A stretch of DNA of 64,000 nt. Origin: Sipunculus nudus. Lineage: Eukaryota; Annelida; Sipuncula; Golfingiida; Sipunculidae. The stretch is taken from assembly GCA_026874595.1 (NCBI GenBank), contig CM049306.1:94541642-94605641 (forward strand), written 5' to 3'. The notes beneath the pieces are model-generated. The model made no database searches and had not been told where the DNA came from. It worked only from the letters and a program-made list of their open reading frames with translations. Positions 48,046 to 60,100 of the stretch are shown here, piece after piece (the first letter of the stretch is position 1; each line of letters opens with the position of its first letter). A program made the translations under genes and the position numbers.

Positions 48046-50482
48046 TTTTTTGGCCTTGTTGGTTCTTAGTACACGACAGCAGATCTCTGTGACGGCTGTA
48101 TGGCTTGACCTGGTATTTAAATCTAATATTGTCCATAGACAGTTATAGAAGTTACTTGTGACTGGTGATGTAGCTGATAACTGCATTTCCATCATTATAT
48201 CTGGTCTCAGTTACCTTTTTTAAAGCTTCAGTTTTGCAGTTGTGTCACAGCTGAGCTGGATAGTAGAAGTGAACCATTCAAGTGAAATCTGCTTTAAGGA
48301 AATTTTCAAAATAAGCTGAAAGTACTTTGTATTGAAAAGGACTTGAAAATAGAGGATTTATAAGCATGTGGAGACTCCGTCAAATGTATTTACTTGATTC
48401 ATAAAAGAATAATATTGTCATCTCTGTGATATAGCAAAAGTTAACTTAACTAATTATACAAATCTTTCATAGACAGGCTTTCTGTACCTGAAAGTTAATA
48501 TGAAGAGCATATTTATCATCAATGGCTTCATCTAATAGGTTGAGAAAGGACCTTTTTTTGCCAGCTGTATAAGTTTAACATAGCTTATACATGAATGTGG
48601 TTTCTTTCCAGCAAATTCCTAGTATTGAATCAGAAATGGTAGGGCACTCATCTTGTTAACATGTCATCCTATCAACATGAACAATATAAACTATTCAACT
48701 GAAAAATAAAACTTACAAAAGGCAATTTACAAAATGAAATTCCTAATTGAGATATATTTTCAGATACCATATAGATTGTCCTGAAATTTATTGTTATTGG
48801 TCATGGTCAGTTTTTCTTATTTGTCTTGCACTGGTGTTATCACTGACATTTGTATAGTGTTGGTACAGTTTTGATTGTATTGGTTGAAAATGAGAATTTT
48901 AAAACAAATTTATAAACTGACAATTAAGAAGATTCTAAAAAGATTTTGTGTGTTACAAATTTTATTAAGCCAGACTGACCATGTTCTGCTATTATTAAAA
49001 GAAAAGAGTGAAAATATTCAGTTTTATTATTATTAGTAGACAACCCCATTTTCTATGGCTGCAAACTGGCACCACCACCCTTTAAAACTTTGTTCATTTA
49101 ATTTGTGTGGGCAACTTGGAGCAATACGTTCAGTGATATAAATATTGAGCCCATGGTTCATGAAATTTATATGAAGATTTGTTTTTTGATACAGAGCTTC
49201 TTAGTATATCTATCACAATTATAATTATGTCTCTCCATGCTGAAGATTGTGTTGACTGCACAGGGCTAAGAGACCATGGTCCAAGGTTAGCCAGCTTTAC
49301 AGATACTCCTGTACAACAAAGAAAGTAAAAACATCAGTCTGGATAAAGGATTCATTAGTGTCCACTCACAGTCACAAATTATTCCACAAGAGTCTGTGAA
49401 TACCAACAACGCCAACTCATATGACACAAACATTATTTATTAAAAGAACATAACCTTCCCAACAGAGTTGTGGTATTGCTTTTCAAAATCCAAAGAAATC
49501 CACAGGACATTTGCACAGAATAATGTAAAATATATATAATATGTGATATGAAAACAAGTATATAATGGTATGTTAACAAGGACGGAATTACTATAAATAT
49601 CACAGTTTGTGACAATGTTGTAAATAAAAACAACAAATGATTGCTTGAAGAATATAAGATGCACATTAAAATAACAAAAATCATATTGAATGATAAAAAA
49701 TCACATCACAGCGCATTATATCAAATATATATTGGAAAACATCCTTTAACAGACACCTGCCTATTACAAGAACCCCTGTATTCTGGACAATTTATACAGT
49801 TGCTGTCCATAATTATCAGATTTAGAGGTTTATAAATTCTCTTGTACTGGCACCTCACAATTACAGGATAAAAAGCCTGGGTCTGTGATTGGAAAGTTCT
49901 TGTGTGTAAATGTGTACAAACATTACTTCCCTTTACTGATTATTTTCAAATATCATTGAAATTGTGCATTTACAACTAATACTATATTATTATGCTCTTA
50001 TCTGGTAATTTTTGTTCAAATGAATTGAACATTGGTGAAAGGTGATATACTCAAATCTGAAAGTGCAAGTACATGGGGAAAACAAACTCTTAAACAGCCA
50101 GATACTGAAAAATTGAAGAAATGACTTGTCATGGTAAATATTTCACTCTATTAAACCTATTGACCTTATAAACCAAGTACTATCAGGAAAGACATAACAC
50201 TTTACAAAATGCACTTACCCGTTTACTCAAACATCAGTGAAATTGTCATTTTAGCCCGATTTGTTATGAAAAATTGAAAGTTCTTCCGTCCCTTCATTAT
50301 CAAATTATATTTACTTATTTCTGAATCTCAAAATGCCTGAAAACCCAAACATGTATACATGTAAGTTACCATGTACATTCACTTCTGTTATGTTTAATGA
50401 AAAGAGAATCCCAAATATTAAGGATTTTAATAGCTGTTATCCCTTATTTATCATTAAGTAATCATATTTTTTTAAATTGATG
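48046..50482. other. Non-coding stretch between genes
   Basis: No exon was supported. About 49745-49835 (ACAGACACCTGCC, then TTATCAGATTTAGAGG) resembles diverged repeat wording at 52235-52395 and 53950-54010, probably an old DNA element. Confidence 0.4.
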
Positions 50483-50488
50483 TTTATT
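50483..50488 (-). terminator. Candidate polyadenylation signal of FN3/Trx-like gene
   Basis: AATAAA on the - strand about 435 bp past the stop codon. Another AATAAA occurs near 49434-49439, so the mRNA end is uncertain. Confidence 0.3.
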
Positions 50489-50922
50489 TTTTGTTCTGCA
50501 GTTTGTAAACATGCACTAAATCCCACAAATATTCATTTAAAATACATTCAAGTGTAACAACACAGTGGACGGAATGCCTGAATTGAAAACAAAACAAGAG
50601 ACAAAATTCCTTATACCATTACTCATAAAATATTTCATGTTATTATATTGTGGAATGTGAATATTAAAAAATGAATTAACATAATGTTGAGTATATGTTT
50701 TGTGTTACAACAAAATAAAACATAACAATATTAAACACCTACTACAGATTGTATAATGACCTACTATGATTTACATATGCTAATAAACTGAATTTGCTAA
50801 ATAAGTAGTTTGGCACAGACCACATCTTGAATGGTATGTCATAAAATTACATATTATGCATATAAAATAGGATAAATACTACATAAATACTACATAAAGC
50901 TTTCTTCATGCATTAAAGAGAA

Positions 50923-51281
50923 TTAGCTGATATATTTCAACTTCTTAGCGGAGCGCAGCCTGCGGGCAGAGCCATCACTTTTAATGCTTGGAGAGTATGT
51001 ATTCACTAGTCTTTGCTCATACGGACTCTTTATCCCGTACATTTGTGAGGCAGAGAAAGGTCGTGAACTGACAGAGATTGTGGCTGACTTGGCCCGTTTG
51101 TGTCCGTTTTTGTGCTTGTTTGTTTTGATGAAGAATCGTGTGTGGGCAGAATCTGGCCGTGAGTGTCCGTTCACCGCTGGGTAGGATGGCGTGTGAATGA
51201 TCGTCTGGCCAGGGGAGGTAGAACTCATGGGGCGGTGAATTAACATCTGACTCTCGCTCTGCATGCGGCGATGCACAATGT
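50923..51281 (-). CDS. FN3/Trx-like gene terminal exon: basic Ser/Arg-rich tail
   Basis: 119 residues rich in Ser, Arg, Lys and His (for example HKRAKSATISVSSRPFSASQ and RRLRSAKKLKYIS), probably disordered, then a stop. Acceptor TCCTTTCAG. The 5' part of the exon with its acceptor resembles several 62-bp tandem copies in the upstream intron. Confidence 0.9.
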
Positions 51282-54113
51282 CTGAAAGGATAATCATAAT
51301 CTGACTAACTCTACAAAACAGTGGTGCTCATTACATGAAAAGACAAATAGGAAATTAAAAATCTGACTACTCTGCAATACAAATGTGTACAAAGTCTGAA
51401 AGGAAAAAACAAGAGAATCAATATCTGACTAATTCTGTAATACAATAGTGTACAATGACCGAAAGGACAAACAGGAAAATCAAAATCTGACCATCTCTGC
51501 ACACAGCAGTACTCAATGTCTAAATTATATTTATTTTAAATATGATAAGAACGTATATTATGGTAATGTTAGCAAGGATGAAGTACTGTATAAATCAGTT
51601 TGTGATATTATGGTAACTAAAACACAACAAATGGAATGCATACCAACTCTGCATACATCGGTGATGTCTGCAATAAGTAACGGGAGAATCAAAATCTAAT
51701 TTAACTACAAAACATACACTGTGGTCAGCTTCACATTCATGAGTTAAAATTCTGTGATTTCTAAGTTTTCAGTGTTTCATGAGGGCTCCATTTTCATGAT
51801 CTAACAAAACTTAACCACATAATCTAATTAACAAAAATATGGTTAGTCAATGGCAGACAATTGGAAAGATAAGATATAATTTAAAATACAAATCAATGCA
51901 CAACCTATTTTATTCATAATGTCAACCTTTAACTTTCCAACTTTGTCTACAACGATGGGACCTCTTATTCAAGAAGGTTTGATTTTTCCTGATTGAGAAA
52001 TTCAAAACCCTCCCAAGCAAAAACACAAATACAGTAGTCATTGCCAAATAATAAACATGCTTACTGATGGCAGAACAAGCCTCACAAGGGATAATGCTCA
52101 AGAAATCTATAGAAGGATATAGGGAATCATAATGTGATGCAGGTAGAGATGAGAAGAGAAAAGAAAACGGGTGACCCCTCCATGAAAATCGATGCTGATA
52201 CAGTGATTGAGAATATATATACAGTGGAAACTCTCCTTTTGGGCACCTCTGTACTAAGGCCACCTCCTGTTCAGTCCACTTATGGGCAGTCCCTTGGAAG
52301 TAGGTCCAAAAATCTTTAAACTCCCTACTTAGGGCACCTCATTTGCGGGCAAACTGTACAGTCCCGGCCATCATTATCCGTAATTCAGAGGTTCTACTGT
52401 TTTTATATAGGGAATTATTCTGTGATGCAGGTAGAGACAAAAGATGATAATACAGTGAGTGTGACATACCGTGGGATTCTGCTGATATTTTTGTGTCAAA
52501 CGGGTCAGGTCCAGGAGATGACAATCCCAGAACCTTCGCAAACGTGTGGCGGAGGAAGCTGTCATAGGATGTGTAGTCAATAGCACAGTAACGTCCCTTC
52601 CACGCTATGTAATCTGGAAACAAATACACAGTGTAGTCAATAGCACAGTAACGTCCCTTCCACGCTATTTAATCTGGAAACAAATACACAGTGTAGTCAA
52701 TAGCACAGTAACGTCTCTTCCATGCTATGTAATCTGGTAAATGAACACAGGGCATAGTGAAAGAACAGTCAATTTCCATAAATACTGTATGAATGACATT
52801 ATTAGTCTAATGCATAACCTACAAAAACTTACTCTCTCATGTATCGATATCAGGGCCGGAAGGAATATGCCAGGACTTGTGTCCAGTTATTCTCAGCGGT
52901 TAAGCCTCAAGTCTGATATCTGAACCCGAATTACATATATTTAAGGCATATTTAAGTAGCATCCAAAAATAACATGCAAATATGTTAATAAATCTAGATC
53001 CAAGCCAATTTAAATTTGGTGTACTTCCATCACAATAAATCTAGTCGCTTATCTGTTGTTTCAAACTCTTAAGTTAATATATGTTCATATACAATGGCAG
53101 TGAATGAATTATACCCAAAATGCATAAATCCTATTCTCCTCTATCACACATTTTATTTCTTTACTATTTCTCAAATTTGTGTTAGGAAATCACTACTTAA
53201 AGTCTGAATCAAATAAGTCATTTCAGTCCATCACAAAATATGTGCAAGTGAAGTTGTCATAATTGTAGGCAACCCTTCAATCAAAATACATCCAAAAGTG
53301 AATAAAAACTAATATCGGACCACATTAGTGTATATTATATTAACTTGATGTAATGTTCTTTCTGATGATATATGTATTTATGAAATTTACATTCATTTTT
53401 ACATGATATTTTAATATCTTTAAAATTTAAATTTTTTTAAAAGGTACATTAAGTTACCAATTCAAGTAGCAGCAAGCCATTTTTTACTGGGCTTATATAT
53501 ATCAAAGTACATGACAATATCTCAAAACAGTTTTCCACCTCTACCATGTTTCTTTCTTGTTTGAAAATTAAATTTAAAATTTCTTTTATTGAATTACACT
53601 AAATTTTATTAATTTTATTTTTAATTCCTTTTGACTTACCATCAGGGTGAATTACAATGAGCATTGGTACCCCACTCACACCAAACAGATCAGTGATCTC
53701 TTCAAATCTGTGCTTCACTCCTCCATCTGTTGAAACAAAACATTACAATGCACGTCAACATGATACTGACACTGAGATGAATAAAACATGAATAAAACAT
53801 TCTGCATATTAAACTCTAATATAACTATGTTTCAACTTTTAAAATTGTCATAACTCATGTAAATTGTATTTATACTATATATATTTTTTTTCAAATATTT
53901 TAGATCATTTAAAATGAGTAGCTCCATGTGTAATGTATGGCAAAACCTTTTATCATGGGCACCTCTGTATTATGGACACCACTTAATTACAGACACCTGA
54001 GACAGTCCCCTGAATGGTACACCTGAAGTTTCATTAACTCTTTAATGAGGGCTTTGCCATATTACTAATGTGTCGGTACCTGGGCGGTTCCACTCTATTC
54101 TTCAAAAAATATT

Positions 54114-54167
<54 letters not shown>

Positions 54168-57100
54168 ACAGATGAGGACTTATTTGATCCTGTTTATATC
54201 TGTGCCAATTACTGAAAGTCAGGCAAAAAAAGTGAATTTATACTGCTGAATCCTACTGTACCTTTTTTCCACTTGCAGTCATGAAGACATTCCTTGGCCC
54301 TGTTTTGACTGATGTAACCTGATAAATAATGTGATGTAACATGTGAAAGTGATAACTAACGTGATGCAACAGGTAAAGGTGCCTCATGGCCATGCATGTA
54401 GAACAGTGAACATATACAGTGACAAGACTTTTACAACACCTCACCTGGAGTGAACATACTAAATGAAACCTGTATACTATACGTTGTAGTAAACTAATGT
54501 GACATTTCCTGTACACATGTGAACTTTGTTGTATGTGTCAACATTATACAGGACTGTGCTTATTACATATTCAAAATGTCTGGATGTGAGCTGCAAAATA
54601 AAATTAATAATGCCTGCAAGCACTGTTCTTAGTGAAGTTTTAAGGATACACTTTTGGCTGTAATTTTAACTGTACTAAGTTCCCAAGACACTGAACAACA
54701 GAACTGCTGCACTCACACTGGTGATGACAATTCATGGTCATTATGACCTTTGGTGAACATAAACAGTGAATAATTACTGAAGGACTGATGAAATGTACTG
54801 TGTAATATAAGATGGCAGATGCTGTGTTGGACAAGACAGCTTTTTGTTGTCACGGTGACTGTTTTACTGACCTTCCCGCTGGTGGACGACCTGTTCTCCC
54901 ATAGTGCTGAGTGCGGCAGACTGACTGGTTATGTGTCTGATGGAACTGTCGTCACGCCAACCGTTGTCAGTGATGACATGGACCAGCTCCTGCTTCTCAA
55001 CCCCACCTAGCCCACCAGACCCACAGGCCACAGCCACAAAGTCATACTGTAATGAGGTCATAGGTCATATTAATATTCATGAGATGGTCACAGGTCACAT
55101 TAATATTCATGAGATGGACACAATTTTCCTGTTTGCTTTTTATGCAGGTTTAGAAGGTTTCAGATAAAATGAACACTGTGGGTAAGATTTTTATTAAACA
55201 ACTCTTTCGTTAGTATTTTGTGTATTCAATTTGAAATTCACATTAAGATATTTTTAAGTTGCTGGGCAGTCAGGGTCAGAGTTATCCATTATGACTTTCC
55301 TTACCTGTTCTTTGTTTTCCCTGGCAAACCTGACAAACCAGCTCAGGGCTTTCATAGATGAATGGTTCCTGTAACAAAAAAAGTGATATTCAGATCAAGA
55401 GAGGCATAATACATCTGTACTTCAACTCATTGTTTCCTGTTGTAGTAATATTAACAAGCCATGTTTTAAACAAATTTCTTTGATAACAATATTTAAAAAG
55501 TGTGCAAATATTGTGCAAAATGCATATTGTTAATTCTCATTCTGCCAAAACAACAAGAAAGGCTTAACTTAAGTATTACATAAACCAAATTTTACTTCAA
55601 GCGACCAAAGTTATGTGAATCTGTGCATAGGTATGAACTGACAGCAGCAGTTTATTACCCCAGTCACACAGCCAATGCAAAACAATTTTGTATGGGAATT
55701 GAGCATTCATACGAATGGGTGAACCATTTTGGCCAAAACAGTTTGAATCCAGCACAGGAGCTAGTTTTAAACCATTTCTTAAGCAAATCGAATTGTCTGC
55801 TTAGCTAAGTGCTACGTGAATGCTGAATTCACATTCATAACAGTTTGACCTAGTTTTGAAGATCAACTGGGTCACAGTACAAATGTGAATGCTTGTGGCA
55901 GCATGCTACTGTTACATTGTTCCACATGTGATATGTGCACCTCATGCTTTGGTGCTAGATGTCCATGTGAATCTGATCTGAACAATCGACATTCCCCAAA
56001 ACTTTTCAAAACTTTTGTATATAAAACAGGAAAATTCCTGGTATGCAACCAGCTGATACATTGGTATACAATGTGACAGATACGGTGTTATACAATTTTA
56101 TACAATCATTACCATCTGCTCCAGAAGAGCATGGCTGTCGGTGCAGCGGGCCCCGAGGGCTGGAACAGTGGTCGCAGCTCTCCGTCAAACACATCCACAA
56201 CAGTGCAGGAAGGAGGCGGGACCTTCCGTTTCTGAAGCATCTGATTGAGAGGTTTACGTCCTGCGTGTCCACGTTCCTGACTCAAAGTGTCCTCAAAGGG
56301 GGCAGCACCTGGACTCGGCCTATCAATGGAAATTATATCAGGGCTCAACATTGGAAACCATCTCAACCAGACAGTATGGTCCAAAATGACAGAAACCCCC
56401 AAAGATTTTACTATTTTTTCAATGATAGGTTTGAAAAAAAGTGATTTAATCATATTTACACAGCTACATACACATACTATTTTGTTATGTCTAAATTCAC
56501 AAAGAGTCATTCACAAAGAATACTACTATACGTGATCATTCATATACTGTGTAGCAAATAAAATATTTGCATTACTCTCAAGAAAGGTTATCTAAATCAG
56601 GCCAATAAAAATGATTACCAGCCAAGGAAGGCCAGCGCAAACCAAAATTTGATGGATCTCCCTTAAAAATGCTGGACATTTTTGGTGTTCTGGCTCTGAA
56701 TGTGAGCCCTGCATATAATCTATTCCATCATATTTTTGTAAACTGTATGCTAGTTTTTTGTATGACTTTTTTTGTATGACTGTGGCTGTAGCGAGATTAT
56801 GGAAATAAAAAAAGCCACACACCCAGACTCCAAATAACTGAAGAATGAAAATGGAAGGAATGGCTCAGTTAGAAGCTCCACCACATTAGATTCTGTACTG
56901 GTTGCCTGGTGATTATCTCCCACGGCAACCATACTGAGGCGGTGGCTGGCCTTGTTCAACCCAAGCTGCAAATAAATAAGTGTATAATGATTGTCTATAA
57001 AACTTTATAAATATATATCCAACAAAAGTTAATGCTATTCAAAGCTACCAGGTTAAAATGTCCCAAGTCTGTATCAATTATATACCAATCAACATTAAAA

Positions 57101-60100
57101 GAACTAATTATTAGTTGTGTGCCGATTCATTGATTAAATTGATGATTGGTAGTTTTCTTTTAAAAATGATTAAATTGATTGTATTTTTGCATAATCTATT
57201 AAAAACGATTATGTAAGCACATGCAAAGTATCTAATCCTGTCAGAGATAAACAAACACAAAGTAATGAACAGCATCAAAACAAAACCTGGCGCAGCCAAC
57301 AATCATCCCACGGCAAGTTGATATTGGATGCGGGTGGACTGATGGTTTCATTATGAATACCGATGTCAGACCATTTACTGGGGTCAATACTTTAGGTACT
57401 AATAAAAAGGAGATTTCAAGGTAATATAGAATAATAATCAATCATTTTTATTTTCCCATCATCGATAATGACTTTAAAACCTATTCCTTCCACTACTAAT
57501 TATCAGTTTATTGGGGTAGTGTGATATACTGATATATACATCAAGGCAACAGAGGCTGTAAATAATTTGAAATCATATACTTATAGTGAGCTGCTATAAA
57601 TACAGCTAAAAAAGAAAACTTATAAATTGGTACAACAGACACAAATGGTTAATTATCAGGTTATTCTGAGTGTGCATTACGAGGAAACCTTGGGACTGAA
57701 TATAAATCAATTGCAGTGTCTAATCCTGAAAATATCTGATCATCTGACTGATCTGGATGAACAATATTCATTCTTTTGACAGCTACATAATTATAATTTT
57801 ACTGATAAAAATTTGAATTTATCATTATCAGCATCATCCAAGTTTTAAGCCATAGTTACTGCTTGCACTAACAGCAGAGCTGGTCCATTCTGAGCTGGCA
57901 TTCAAGGTCTGGCATCTTATTTATCTCCAGGTAGTTAAGGAAACTGACCTTATAGTTTTCTCTCACAATGTAAATCAAAAGAATCATGGTCCTGTCCATT
58001 CACTGCATACTTTACAAAGATGAGGCTGTAATTTGCACTAAAGATATGTGGTTTACAGGTGTGAAGGATGACCTGACACCATTTGATAATTACCTTGAGT
58101 CTGACATTCTTGATGCCGTTGTGTAGTGTTGTACCATACTGCTGTCCATCAACCAGAACTTTAAAGCCCATGATGTGGATGTCAGGGTTACTCTGAGGGC
58201 AAGTCCAACTCACATGAGCCAACAGGTGCCCTGGAGGAAAAAACACAAAGTAAACATCTCTTACAGATTAGACAAGTCCAGCTCACGTGGGCCAACAGGT
58301 GCCCTGGAGGAAAAAAAAACAATAAAAACATCTCTTGAGTTTAACTGTATATATGGATCATATATATGAGGAATAAAGAAACATTTTTGCAACTAGTAAT
58401 TATTATAAAGAATTAATACTAAAATAAATCTATATTTATAGTTAAACAGGACATTGCCAGAAATAGAGGCAAATGATTACTGTGTTTTGGATTTTCCAAT
58501 ATGATCCTGCAAACTAATCAGCCAAATTTGTTTTGTGGATATACAATAGTATATAATAGTATGTAACAACGGTACACTATCAATGATATCCTGAACTTAT
58601 ACTCAACAGGAATGAGAAGCTCATGAATATTCATGTCACTTTTTTGGTCCACATGCAACAACGAGAAGCTTATAAATATTGAAGTCTTTTTTTGGCCCAC
58701 ATTCAACAACAATGAAAATTTTTATTAATGAAAAGCTAATGAATATTCATGTCCCTTTTTTGCTCACATATAACAGTAATGAGAAGCTTATGAATATTCA
58801 TGTCACCTGTATAATGATGTAATGCTTCCAGACAATCATCCAGCATGGTCTCCACCTGAGCCAAGTTCTCTGTTGCTTTGTTTTTGGCCTACAGCAAAAT
58901 AAAAAAGCAATATTTTTAACAAAATTTTCAAAATTATCTGATTACCTTCATTACATTCTTTGCAGTAAAGCAATGAAAATCAAATTTCAGATGATAAAGC
59001 TGATCTGCAAATCTTGATCTTTCACATTAATATACATACTAAGAAACGATATGAATCACTCACTATTTAAAATGTAAATACTGATTTTAACTGAAAACCA
59101 GTATTCAGGAAACTTAGGAAATCATTCTCTAAGTTGAAGGATACTCTCTTCACCAGGTCACTGTACAGGTTATACTTGTAGGTTTTAATATTTAATTAAG
59201 ATTGGAAAATAAACTGATAAATTATAGCTTACCTGTTCATTGGTGTGTCTGGGTGACAGAGATCCACTGCTTGCTATTTCATTCAACAACCTTTAAAAGC
59301 ATACATAGAATTGTGATTATGTACATACAACCTGTGACAAGGGAAAACAATGCAAGCAAATAAATAATCCAAAGAAATTTGCTAATATTTATCGGTTCAG
59401 CTCCGCATCCAAAAGAGAGAAGTATTCAACACACAATGGACACAGGTATCATCCGAAATGCCTTATGTTTTAAAAACACAAAGTAAGCTTTATAGACCTT
59501 TAAATATATTGGTAAAAGTGCAGTATAATTAAACTGCCTGATCACCCCTTCTGGAGGCCTTCCTGGGCCACAAGGACCCCTTTCATGGCCACATTCAATG
59601 CAAATCCCCTCCCAGCCGGTTTAAGTGCAATTTTAAACATCTTTGCCCATCCTTTGTGTCACCTGTTTCCTTGAGGTCTCACCTGTCTCGTTTGTTGATG
59701 AGGTCACATGTAATTTTCTCGATCTGCCTTCTCTCCTCGAGACCAATCACATTGACATTTACATGAGGAGGATCTGGGGTCAAGGTCGGAGTGAAGGTCA
59801 ACACATCTGATTTGATTATTTCATCACTGCCATGGAGCTGTAAAATTTAATTAAATACAAAGTAAACAAACAAATGTCATGAACCTAAATAAAGGCACAT
59901 TCAAAGGTATGTGTGAAAAATTAAATGAACCTTGCACAAAACTAAATATGAATTAGATGTTGAAAAATTAAGCATGGCTTATATATGGCACTGTCTACAG
60001 AAAACAAGACACAGATCACCTATGATAATGAGAATGTGTTAAATTAAACAAATTTAAGTATGTTTTCAGCAAAAAAGTTTGACAACATAAAATGGATTTT

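Noticed and set aside
52846-52925. tRNA-like wording (TTCTCAGCGGTTAAGC, then CTGAACCCGAAT)
   Set aside because: The arms do not pair into a cloverleaf, and a box B-like core is not in the right place.
56043-56444. 133-codon + strand frame
   Set aside because: It is antisense to the exon at 56113-56319, whose - strand frame joins its neighbours in phase.
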